Shown here one piece after another: positions 53,379-62,467 of a DNA stretch of 64,000 nt. The notes beneath the pieces are model-generated. The model had not been told where the DNA came from. It saw nothing but the letters and a program-made list of their open reading frames with translations, and did not search any database. Position numbers and translations under genes: made by a program. Origin of the DNA: JAGNDO01 sp963704975 (lineage in GTDB: Bacteria > Chloroflexota > Anaerolineae > Caldilineales > Caldilineaceae); the NCBI GenBank assembly GCA_963704975.1, contig CAVPIK010000016.1, forward strand, positions 62,001 through 126,000, in the 5' to 3' direction. The first letter of the stretch is position 1. Each line of letters opens with the position of its first letter.

Positions 53379-54301
53379 GTGAATCCCTTTGAAGCCTTCT
53401 CTCAGTTCGATGCCCCGCCGCCCTGGCACCTGAACAGCCTGGCCGCCGCGCCGGAAGATGAATGGCGACGGATGCGCGCCTTCTTGGGGCTCAACCACCA
53501 GGAGATCCAGGCCATGCTGGCCACGGTGGAGGCCCTCTTCAAGCGGGGCCACGAACTGGTGGTGGGCAACTACGACTATCTGCTGCAAAACCCGGACACC
53601 GCCGCCATCCTGGGCTGGGAGCAGGGCGCGGACCCCAAGCATCTGTCCGAGCGCCGCCGCTTCTTCACGGTCTGGCTGGCCCGCATGTTGGGGATGGACT
53701 TCAGCGATGATCTGGCCCGCTATCTCTTCCGGGCCGGCCAATATCACGCCGGCCACGGTCCCCGGCAGATCCATGTGCCGCCTATCTACATCACCGGGGC
53801 CGCCAGTTTGGTCAACGCCACCTTTGCCCGCTTCCTCTCCGAGGAGATGGCCGGGGATCCCGATTGTGCCCACAGCCCTGGCCGGGTGGAACAAAGTGAT
53901 GACCATGCACCTGCACATGATGCAGTTGGGCTATCAAGTGGCCGTGGATCTGCACAGCGGCGAGATGGCCGTGCCGGTCAACCTGTTCGGCAAAATGCGC
54001 ACCCTCACCGGTCGCCACGCCCTCACCATCCACCTGCGGGAGGGCGCGGCCATGAGCGCGGCCCTGCGCAAGTTCTTCAACTACTTCCCCGCCACCCGGC
54101 ACGATGTCTTCGACCTGACCTGGACCGACGGCGAGCGCACGGACGCCACGGGCACCCCCTGGTTCGAGGCCCGCCCGGTCTATCGGGTCAAGCCCATGTG
54201 GCGGGTGCTGCTCAACGGCAAAGACCTCAGCTACATCGGCGGCCCGGATGTGCCCGGTCCATGCTGGGGACGAGATCAGCGTCTTTCCGCCGGGACGGTA
54301 A
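53379..54301 (+). CDS. Protoglobin fused to a MoaD/ThiS-like beta-grasp domain
   Basis: About 305 residues; start GTG at 53379, 3 bp after the cupin stop. Residues 1-190 resemble protoglobin, the haem domain of globin-coupled sensors. The proximal His lies in FRAGQYHAGHG and is followed by VPPIYITGA. After a break near 53865 the helix WNKVMTMHLHMMQLGYQ continues the globin. A second domain then starts at MAVPVNLFGKMRTLTGRH and, after a break near 54255, ends GDEISVFPPGR, like MoaD/ThiS sulfur carriers but with GR rather than GG. No stop separates the two parts. Haem sensing of O2 or NO is inferred for the first part; the role of the second is open. Confidence 0.7.
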
Positions 54302-54310
54302 AGAGAAAAA

Positions 54311-54490
54311 CAAGGCAAAAGGCAAAGTGCAAAAGGCAAAAGGCAAAAGTGGTGAACGTGGTTTAGGTTTGATCGGCGTTGTGGGCATTCGGTAGAAGCT
54401 ACAAACATGACGCTCCACGAAGTCCACGTATCTCGTCAACCACGTTCACCCTTTTGCCTTTTGCACTTTGCCTTTTGCCTTTTGCCTTTT
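54311..54490. repeat. Inverted pair of GGCAAAA-type simple repeats
   Basis: Left arm 54311-54362 (units AAGGCAAAAGGCAAAGTGC, ending GTGGTGAACGTGGTTT). Right arm 54438-54490 is its complement. The 75-nt middle is unique. It lies between the globin and NnrS-like genes and could terminate or attenuate. Confidence 0.8.
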
Positions 54491-54502
54491 TAGGAGCATC
54501 AC

Positions 54503-55607
54503 GTGATCGTAAAACCACAACCCCTCCGCATCCCTCTCCTCGTCATCGCCATCCTAACCCTCTTGGCGGCCATGTGGGGCGGCCTGTTGCGCATGGGCTG
54601 GATCTGGCCGCCCCTGCTGTCTGAGCTTGCCCATGGCCCACGGTCCGCTGATGGTGGGCGGCTTCCTCGGCACGGTGATCGGCCTGGAGCGGGCCGTGGC
54701 CCTGGGCAAACCCTGGCCCTACGCCGCCCCCCTCCTCACCGGGATCGGGGCGATTTTGTTGATGGGCGGATGGGGCGGCCCGGCCGGCGCGCTGCTGATC
54801 ACCCTGGGCAGCGGGGTGCTGGTGATGGCGCTGATCGTGATCCTGCGCATCCATGTGGGGCTGGACAGCCATCACCATTGCCCTGGGCGGGGCGACCTGG
54901 CTGGTGGGGAATCTGCTCTGGTTGGCCGGGCATGGCGGTGCCCCAGGTGGTCATGTGGTGGGCGGCCTTCCTCGTCCTCACCATCGCCGGGGAGCGGCTG
55001 GAACTGAGCCGTCTCCTGCGCTATGGCCGCCGGGAGCAGACCCTCTTCGGCTTGACCGTGGGGCTGATCCTGGCCGGGCTGGTGGTGATGAGCGGGCTGG
55101 ATTTCGCCCTGGGCGTGAAGGTGGCCGGGGCGGGGATGCTCTTGGAAGCCCTGTGGCTGCTGCGCTATCGACATCGCCCGCCGCCGGGTGAAGGCCGGGG
55201 GCCAGGCCCGCTTTGTGGCCCTGGCGTTGATCTCCGGCTTTGTGTGGCTGGGGGTGGGGGGCGGGCTGGCCCTGGTTTACGGCGGCGTCATGGCCGGTCC
55301 CCAGTATGACGCCATGCTCCATGCCCTCTTTTTGGGCTATGCCATCAGCATGGTCTTTGGCCATGCGCCCATCGTCTTCCCGGCTATTTTGCGGTTGCCC
55401 ATCACCTACACGCCCCGCTTCTACAGCCACCTGATCCTGCTCCACGCCGGGCTGATCCTGCGGGTGGTGGGGGATCTGCTGCCCTGGTGGGAGGGGCGAC
55501 GCTGGGGCGGCATGTTGAATGTGATCGCCTTGCTGCTCTTTTTGGGCAACACGGTCTATTCCATCGCTCAAAGTGCCAAGGCAACTAAGCCAGCGCCGGT
55601 TGAGTAG
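54503..55607 (+). CDS. NnrS-like multi-pass membrane protein
   Basis: About 365 residues rebuilt from several frames (breaks near 54630, 54875, 54930 and 55170). The GTG start at 54503 lies 6 bp after GGAG. Around ten TM helices are seen. The NnrS landmarks are MAHGPLMVGGFLGTVIGLERAVAL near the start and MLHALFLGYAISMVFGHAPIV near the end, with His residues placed to bind haem. NnrS proteins are haem- and copper-containing membrane proteins of the nitric-oxide stress response, usually controlled by NnrR-type Crp/Fnr regulators, which fits the upstream regulator. The 3' end overlaps a palindromic repeat. Confidence 0.78.
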
Positions 55608-55740
55608 GCCGAGTTGACCACAAAACTCCGCTAACCCTAGAGTAAGGCCGTATCGAAACCAAGTGGGTTGACCCGCCCCGCTGGTTTCGATACGGTCGGA
55701 AACTGCCCCCGCTTTCTGAAGCGACGCCTACTCAACCGGC
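55595..55740. repeat. Nested palindromic repeat after the NnrS-like gene
   Basis: Outer arms GCCGGTTGAGTAGGC (55595-55609) and GCCTACTCAACCGGC (55726-55740) are perfect inverses. Inner arms CCGTATCGAAACCA (55648-55661) and TGGTTTCGATACGG (55682-55695) are also perfect. The outer left arm contains the TAG stop of the NnrS-like gene. A short version of the right half is the insert at 39999-40034. Confidence 0.85.
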
Positions 55741-55801
55741 GGGGCTAGCCGACCTCGGCAACGCCAATTTTGCACTCTCTGAACCCCAGACTTGAGCCAT
55801 T

Positions 55802-56221
55802 ATGCCCATTCTCACCCGTCTTTTCATCAAAACCGCCCTGGCCTATTTTGTCCTCGCCTTGGCCGTCGGCCTGCTTTTGGCTTTGCGGCCCCTGGTCGCT
55901 CTGCCCGCCTGGGTGGCGGGGCTGAACCCGGTCTACTTTCACCTCTTCATGGTGGGCTGGGTGACGGAGCTGATCATCGGCGTGGCCTATTGGATGTTCC
56001 CCAAATTTAGCCGGGAATCGCCCAGGGGCTGGGAAGCGTTGGCGTGGGCGGTCTATGGGCTGTTGAATTTTGGTCTGCTGGCCCGCATCATCGCCGAACC
56101 GGCCCAGGCCGCGGGGGGCGGGGCGTGGACCGGGTGGCTGTTGGTGGCGTCCGCCCTGGCCCAGTGGCTGGCCGGGCTGCTCTTTGTGGCCAACACCTGG
56201 CCCCGGGTCAAGGTGAAGTGA
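55802..56221 (+). CDS. Short haem-copper-oxidase-like membrane protein A
   Basis: 139 residues with four TM helices. VYFHLFMVGWVTELIIGVAY carries the His-x4-GW pattern of the haem b ligand helix in cbb3 oxidase and NO reductase subunit I, followed by WMFPKFSRE. The full enzyme subunit has 12 helices, so this is a short relative, not a fragment: it has its own start and stop, and a sister gene begins 1 bp after it. It may bind haem in the membrane. Its role is unknown; context links it with NnrS. Confidence 0.7.
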   Translation: MPILTRLFIKTALAYFVLALAVGLLLALRPLVALPAWVAGLNPVYFHLFMVGWVTELIIGVAYWMFPKFSRESPRGWEALAWAVYGLLNFGLLARIIAEPAQAAGGGAWTGWLLVASALAQWLAGLLFVANTWPRVKVK

Positions 56222-56222
56222 G

Positions 56223-56627
56223 ATGCCCCGACTCAGCGTTTGGTTTATCCGCTCCGGGTTGATTCATCTGGCCTTGGGCTTCACCTTTGGCGGGCTGTTG
56301 CTGTGGAACAAGGGCATCCCCTTGCATCCGCTGATGTGGCGGCTGCTCCCGGCCCACATGGAGTTTTTGCTGGTGGGGTGGACGGTTCAACTTGCCCTGG
56401 GCGTGGCCTTCTGGATTCTGCCCCGGTTTGCCAACGAGCGAGGAGATGTGCGCCCGGCCTGGGCGGCCTTTGTGCTGATCAACCTGGGCGTCTGGCTGGC
56501 CGGCATGGGGGCGACCCTGGCCGCACCGGCCTGGATCATCCTGGCCGGGCGGGCCGCGGAGGCTGGGGCGGCCCTGGCTTTTGCTATCCACGCCTGGCCT
56601 CGGGTTAAACCGCCGGGGGCGATTTGA
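56223..56627 (+). CDS. Short haem-copper-oxidase-like membrane protein B
   Basis: 134 residues with four TM helices, sister of the gene before it. LIHLALGFTFGGLLLW and LPAHMEFLLVGWTVQLALGV hold conserved His residues, and FWILPRFANERGDV matches the end of the ligand helix in the sister protein. The start lies 1 bp after the previous stop, so they are coupled and may form a heterodimer. It is the last gene of the Crp/Fnr cluster and is followed by a 40-bp perfect palindrome. Confidence 0.7.
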   Translation: MPRLSVWFIRSGLIHLALGFTFGGLLLWNKGIPLHPLMWRLLPAHMEFLLVGWTVQLALGVAFWILPRFANERGDVRPAWAAFVLINLGVWLAGMGATLAAPAWIILAGRAAEAGAALAFAIHAWPRVKPPGAI

Positions 56628-56644
56628 GCTGAACAAAGCAGGAA

Positions 56645-56735
56645 AAACGCAGAGAACGCGGAGAGACGCGGAGAACGCAAAGGATAGCTTTCTTTTCCTT
56701 TGCGTTCTCCGCGTCTCTCCGCGTTCTCTGCGTTT
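56645..56735. terminator. 40-bp perfect palindrome between converging genes
   Basis: The left arm 56645-56684 (AAACGCAGAGAACGCGGAGA...) pairs without mismatch to 56696-56735 around an 11-nt loop. The arms are made of short GAGAACGCG-like units. It separates the oxidase-like gene from the AEC transporter and can terminate both. Confidence 0.85.
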
Positions 56736-56756
56736 GAAAACCTGGCTTGGGGAAAC

Positions 56757-57710
56757 CTACACGATGGACGTGACCACAAAGTAGACCACAAACAGGCTCA
56801 CGGAGATCACCGTGTGGACGGTGAGCACGTTGTTGATGTACTGCTTCTCTTCGACGGGCAGGTTGGGGTCGGCGTAGAGGGGGATGATGAAGGGCGGCGG
56901 CAGGATCAACAGGGTGAAGAGGGCGGCCTCGAACCATCGATCCAGCCCCAACAGCCCCCGGATGAGGAAGATATTCAAGACAAAGACCAGGGGGATCATG
57001 ATGCCCAGGCGGATGGCCACAACGAGCAACGCATCCTTCAGCCCGGCCCGGTTGATCTTGATGCCGTACCCCACGATGATCAAGATCAGGGGGACGACCA
57101 GGTAGCCGAGAAAGTCCAGGGTAGCCATCAGCGCGCCGGTGATGGGCAGGTCGTAGAGCCAGGTTTGGCCGCCCAGCACGTTGAAGATCAGGCTGGCCAG
57201 GATGGCGATCACCACGGGCGCGGAGAGGAAGGCTTTGACGATCTCGGCGGGCTTTTGGGCACCGTCCCGCTGGATCAGGAGCAGGGGCAGAAAGACAAAC
57301 CAGATGAAGATCTCGTGGCCCAGGTCGGCCACGGCGATGTAGCCGATCTTGTCCAGCCCATAGGCCGCGCCGAAGAGGCTGATGCCCAACATGCCATATT
57401 CAAAGCCCGTGAGCAGGAAGGGGAAGTAGGCGAAGCGCACAGCGAAGCGCTTTTTGAGAAAGCGACCCAGCACAAAGAGCAACCCGGCCAACACAAAGGT
57501 GAGGGCGAAGATCACAAAGTAGGACGACTTGAGTTCGATGTGCAGAAATGAGGTAAAAAGGACGGCGGGGAGGGCCAAGTTGACCACGATCTTGCGCAGT
57601 TCATCGACGGTCGTTTCGGCCAAGAAGTGCTTTTGGCGGGTCCAATAGCCCAGGGAGATCAGGAAGAGAATGGGCAAAACCTGGTTGAGAATTTGAATGG
57701 TCTGTTGCAT
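56757..57710 (-). CDS. AEC-family (auxin efflux carrier-like) transporter
   Basis: An intact 317-residue membrane protein with about ten helices. VLPILFLISLGYWTRQKHFL at the N-terminus, NLALPAVLFTSFLHIE (the conserved NxxLP of the family), GFEYGMLGISLFGAAYG and the later PLYADPNLPVEEKQYINNVL are typical of bacterial AEC carriers. These export or exchange small organic acids such as malate. The substrate is not predictable here. The gene stands alone, 111 bp beyond the oxidase-like gene at 57822. Confidence 0.85.
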   Translation of the reverse strand: MQQTIQILNQVLPILFLISLGYWTRQKHFLAETTVDELRKIVVNLALPAVLFTSFLHIELKSSYFVIFALTFVLAGLLFVLGRFLKKRFAVRFAYFPFLLTGFEYGMLGISLFGAAYGLDKIGYIAVADLGHEIFIWFVFLPLLLIQRDGAQKPAEIVKAFLSAPVVIAILASLIFNVLGGQTWLYDLPITGALMATLDFLGYLVVPLILIIVGYGIKINRAGLKDALLVVAIRLGIMIPLVFVLNIFLIRGLLGLDRWFEAALFTLLILPPPFIIPLYADPNLPVEEKQYINNVLTVHTVISVSLFVVYFVVTSIV

Positions 57711-57821
57711 GGCAATCTAGCGGTGGCTTTCTAGTGGGGTGGGTGTGGATAAGATTTTATACCCGTTCACTATACAGCCAAAGTCGGTCCGCTGCCAAGC
57801 GCATAGACCAATGGTTCACCG

Positions 57822-59074
57822 CTATTCCGCTGGCTTGACGCGGACAAAAAGCTGCACCACCGCTACACCGGCCACGATGAGGCTTGCCCAGAAGGCGATC
57901 TGGAAGAGCAGTCGCGCCGGGATGGGCAGGAATTGGATAAATCCCAACCCCAGGAGGGCCAGAAGCATGATAGCAACCCCGATCAGCCACCCCAGGCCCA
58001 ACCACGAAATGATCTGATTGGGGGCCGGTTGACGAGCTTTTGCCCCTTTCCCCCATTTCCCCATCAATCCTGCCCAGATCAACCCCAGCAAGGCCGTGCT
58101 GGTCCAGCCCAAGAGCAGGTTGTGCAAAAAGAAGACCCGCAGAGAGGTGCTGCTGGTCCAGCGCCACACCCCCGGCCAGACCAAAGCCAGGGCGATGACG
58201 GCGTGGATGGCCAGGATCAGTCCGGCGAAGTGGAGGAGCCGGGGCACCTGTCCGCGCCGCTGCCAGAGGGCAACCAGGTGGACGGCCAGCAGCCCGCTGG
58301 CGATCAGGTTGGCGATGACTGCGGGCCAAAAGAGGCGGGGGGTGACCATGACCGGGGCCATGCCCAGGATGAAGGTGGGGGCCAGGGCGATGGCCAGGCT
58401 TTGGGTGGGCAGCCATTTGGGCTGGCTGTCGGCACCCAGGTGCGCCCAAATCAGCCCCAACATGGCCAGGGTGAACCAGCCCACGGCGAAGAGATCGAGG
58501 AAGAGGTGCAAAAAGGCTTGTTGCAGGAAGATGTTGGACAGCCCGGTCATCACCAATCCGGCCAGGCCGACGGCCCCGGCAGAGGCCACCACGAGCAGAA
58601 CCAAGGCCCAATCCCATAGCTGCACGGCCAGGGGACGGGTGGGCAGGCTCTTTGTGGTTTTGACATAAAGTGCGATAAACCAAAACCAGGTCACTCCGTT
58701 GAGGGTGGAGACCATTGATCCCAAGGGCAGTTCCGCACTGCCGATCTGGGTCAGGCCGTAGCCGTTGGCCCAAAAGGCGGGAAAGCTGAGTAGCGCCATG
58801 ATCGCCGTGGCTGTCATTTGCCAGGTGCGCCCAGCGGGGGGCTTGGCGACCGGTCAGCTTCGGCAGCTCTTGCCAGATCAGGGCCATGATGGCCAGGGTG
58901 ACCCAGCCGAAGTACATGAGATGGCTGTGGGCATGGCGCACGGCGGTGAAGTTGGCCGCCCAGGTCGGCAGACCATAGACCATGCCATAGCGCAACAGCG
59001 CCCCGGTGGACGCGGCCAGGGCCAGGGCAAAGAGGGCGATGCGTAGAAAAAAGTCGGGTGTTTCGGGTGCTCAT
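57822..59074 (-). CDS. Haem-copper-oxidase-like 12-TM membrane protein 1
   Basis: About 415 residues; ATG at 59072-59074 after AGGAGA. Near the N-terminus, after a break around 59050, AVRHAHSHLMYFGWVTLAIM has the HxHSHLxxxGW signature close to that of CcoN/NorB haem b helices. LFAVGWFTLAMLGLIWAHLG and HNLLLGWTSTALLGLIWAGL repeat a similar theme. A second break lies near 58820. No copper-site His pair is clear, so it may bind haem without being an oxidase. It is followed by the AEC gene in the same direction. Annotated relatives are usually called cbb3-type subunit I or hypothetical. Confidence 0.68.
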
Positions 59075-59177
59075 AGGAGATCTCGTTTTGGGTGAAGAAG
59101 GTCGGCTTTTTGATAGCGTGAGGTAGTCCTGGGTCAAGCTATCCGCCCCATCCCTTTCAGGGTGGGGCGGGCTTTGC

Positions 59178-59218
59178 AAAATAAAGGGGACGGCGATCTT
59201 CGCCGTCCCCTTTATTTT
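59178..59218 (-). terminator. Strong terminator of the sensor kinase gene
   Basis: AAAATAAAGGGGACGGCG pairs perfectly with CGCCGTCCCCTTTATTTT around ATCTT (59178-59218). It lies past the 3' end of the kinase gene and before the oxidase-like gene. A weaker hairpin, CCGCCCCATCCC/GGGTGGGGCGG, stands next to it at 59143-59170. Confidence 0.88.
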
Positions 59219-59270
59219 AGCGGTCAACCACCTTTCTGACCAGGATAAAAGTCTCGTGGATCAGCGCGGT

Positions 59271-62145
59271 CTATCCATCAGATCCATCCAATACTGCCCG
59301 CAGACGGTCGGCCAGATCTTCGATTTCAAACGGTTTCTGTAGCCACTCGATCTTCTCAAGTTCCCCCAAAAGCGACTCGTTTTCGTTTAGGGGGTGGCCG
59401 GTCATGATCAAAATCTTGATGTCGGGCTGTTGATGGCGCAACAGCTTGGCGAGTTCACCTCCGCCCAGGCCGGGCATCACCAAATCTGTGAGCACCAAGT
59501 CAATGGCCGAGTTTTGGTTCGCAAAAGACTCCAGCGCCTCCACCCCGTTGCTGGCCGACAAAACCTTATACCCCAGTCCGACCAAACTGTCGGCCACCGA
59601 CTGGCGCAGAGCCGGGTTGTCCTCCACCAGCAGGATGGTCTCGCTGCCGCCGGGAATGGCCTGCACCATCTTGGCTGCTTGCTCTGGGGCGGGGAGGGCT
59701 GCCAGAACCGGCAGATACACGGTAAAAGTGGTCCCTGCGCCCACCTGACTGTGGACGGCGATACACTGGCCCTGCTCCCGGTGGGAGAGGTTGGGGGATT
59801 TTTTGAGCATGTTGGCATAGAGGACGATGGCCCCCATGATGTTGTTGAAATCATGGGCGATGCCAGCGGCCAGTTGGCCCACGGTCGCCAGCCGCTCTTG
59901 AGTCTGCTGATAGTGTTGGCGCGTCCGTTCTGCGGTCACATCTCGCGAGCACCAAGAGCCAGCCCCCGGCGTGGAGGCCGATGGCCAAGGGTTGGGCCGC
60001 CACTTCGAGCATGCGCAAGGGGTGGGCCAAGGTCAACTCGTGCTTTGCCCCACTGTCCACGGGTGCAAGGAGGAAGGGGGCCAGGGGCTGGTTGCCCAGT
60101 TCGGTCACCACGTCACCGGTTACCAGGTTGGCCAGGAAGGGCAGGTGGGCCAGGGCTGTGGGGTTGGTCATGACCAAGCGCTGCTCTTGATCCAACACCA
60201 CCATGCCCTCGGGCGCGCTGTCGATGATCTGTTTAGTGAGTTGGGCCTGAGATTGGATTTCGGCATAGAGGGCGGCGTTATCGATGGCGATGGCGATTTG
60301 CCCTGCCAGGGTTTCGAGAAATGCTCGCCATTCGGTGTCGCTCGTGCGCGGTGTACGGCTGAAAACTTCGAGGAGGCCGACAAACCGCCCCTTGGCAAAG
60401 AGGGGAATGCCATGATAAGCGGCAAAGCCCTCGGTCTTCCACAAGGCTATAAGCCGTTGGCTCTCCTGAAGCTGAGAGAGATCGTCTGCCCAAACAGTGC
60501 CCTGTTGCAATACCGCCTGACCGGTGATCCCCTGGCCTATGGGAACCATGGTATGCTCGTTCAGTGCCGTGCGAAAGCCCCGCTCTGCGCCAAAGACGAG
60601 CTTTTGGGCGGAGGGATCGTACAATAGCACAGAGGCGGCGTCCAACCCTAGCTGGGTGGTTGTCAGATCCAGGGACACATTCAGGGCTTGTTTCAGATCC
60701 AGGGTGCTGGTGATGGCCACATCGATGGCATGGAGCGTTTGTAGTTGGTCGAGCCGAGTCAGGGTTTCGTCGTGCAGGCTGATGCGGTGCAGGGCTGTTC
60801 CGCCCATGTCTGCCAGAGATTCGAGCAACTTAATCTGTTCAGGCGTGAATGGGCGCGCAGTGCACGCTGCCACAAGCAGCACACCGACGATGATGGTTCC
60901 AGAGCGCAGGGGCAGGCAGATCCCGCCCCAGCCGGATGGAAACTGTCCGCAAATCGCACCAACCGCAAGTGGATCGGCTTGGAAATCGGGGGAAAGGTGG
61001 GTCTCTCCACTGGCCAGGACAAAGCCGGTAATGCCTTGGCTGGGCATAGCCAGAATCTCGTCCATCTGGTGCAGCCAGCCGGCGGCGGCAGCGGCCCGCA
61101 GCTCGTTCTGTTCGGGATGATGGAGCCAAATGATGCCCGTGTCGGTTTCCAAGGCCGCCAGAGTTTCCTCCAACAGAATGGGCAGGGCCTCGGTTTGGGT
61201 TTGGGCCGTGCGCAGGGTTGAAGAGAGCGTGTAGAGGGTTTCGAGTTCGGCCAGTCGCCGGTGCAGGGCGTCTTCCGCCCGCTTGCGTTCGGTAATGTCG
61301 TTGAACAGGACGGCGACTTGCCCAGCTCCCGGTTCACCAAAGCGGAAGGCATAGACATCATACCAACGTTGCAACTGTTCCACATGGTTGGTGAAGCGTA
61401 TCGACTGGCCTGTTGTCGCGACATCACCGTAGATTTTGGGCCAACGGGCTTCGAGTTGGGGGAGAAGCTGGCGTACGCGCTTGCCCTGGGCATTGACCAG
61501 CCCAGTTTGGCGCTCGAAGGCGGGGTTGATCTCTAGAAAACGATAGTCCACGGGCTCTTCGTTCTCGTCGAAAATCATTTCGATGATACAGAAGCCCTCA
61601 TCGATCGAATCAAACAGGGCACGATAATGTCGTTCCGATTTTTGTAACGCCTCTTGCGCCTGCTTTTGATCCAATTGGTTGAGAACCAAGCGCGATAGGG
61701 TGCGCAAGGCCGCCAACTGCTCGGTGTTCAGGTGGCGGGGAATCTGATCCATGACGCATAGGGTCCCCAGAGCATAGCCATCGGCGGTCACAATCGGCGC
61801 GCCGGCATAGAAGCGGACGCCAGGCGATGATGTGACCAGGGGATTTTCTGCAAATCGCTCATCGGCTAGGGTGTCTTCCACCACAAACAGGTCATCGGGG
61901 GTCAAAATGGCATGGGCGCAGAAGGAGACCTCCCGTGGGGTCGCCGTCACATCCATGCCAATCTTAGATTTGAACCACTGGCGATCCCGGTCCACAAAAC
62001 TGATCAGAGCGATGGGCGTCTGGCAGATCTGGGCGGCGAGTTCGGTGATGTCGTCAAAGGCGGAGCTGGGCAGGGTGTCGAGGATGTTGTAGTGGTGCAA
62101 GACACTGAGGCGAGCATCTTCATTGGCGGGCAGGGGCACAACCAT
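59271..62145 (-). CDS. GAF/PAS hybrid sensor histidine kinase with receiver domain; ATPase core missing
   Basis: About 955 residues from ATG 62145. In order: GAF (LISFVDRDRQWFKSKIG, FCAHAILTPDD), PAS (YRALFDSIDEGFCIIEMIFD), two GAF domains, a short PAS (IIDSAPEGMVVLDQEQRLV), a HisKA helix with the phospho-acceptor His in AAGIAHDFNNIM, and a C-terminal receiver (ILLVEDNPALRQ, phospho-acceptor Asp in VLTDLVMPGLGG). A break lies near 59945. The HisKA helix LKKSPNLSHREQGQ runs straight into VHSQVGAGTTFTVYLP, the last strand of the HATPase domain. The N-box and G1 region, about 90 residues, is absent. The signal is unknown. Confidence 0.85.
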
Positions 62146-62467
62146 AGAGGTTCCTTTTTATGGGCAAGTTTGAATCACCCATGACATAATGAACACCGCA
62201 ATTCCTGGACAATTGATGACCGGCTGGTCAACAAGCTACTAAACAAATAAGTTTACTCGATCTTGCGTAATTGTAAAAAGATCGCTTGAGGAGAGTTAAG
62301 GAGATCTTCAGGCGGAAGGGACGGGCAAGGTTTGGACTGGAAATAGAATACTGGGGGATGGCAACCATGGCCAACCCCCAGTATACTACCACCCACTCAG
62401 CTTTTACTCTAGGACAAAAGTATCATGGGGTATACGCCAATCCAAAATTGGCTATCCCAAAACCCTT
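62146..62467. other. Gap between the kinase and oxidase-like genes
   Basis: In these 322 bp I see no credible gene, operator or long hairpin. The AT-rich stretch near 62220-62260 could hold the kinase promoter, but no consensus is clear. Confidence 0.4.

Noticed and set aside
52795..54301. Tungsten aldehyde:ferredoxin oxidoreductase operon (ferredoxin plus MoaD)
   Set aside because: No oxidoreductase gene is present, and the MoaD-like part lacks the terminal GG.
55802..56627. The two short oxidase-like genes as fragments of one 12-TM gene
   Set aside because: Each has its own start and stop, they are paralogous to each other rather than consecutive parts, and the TM count stays at four each.
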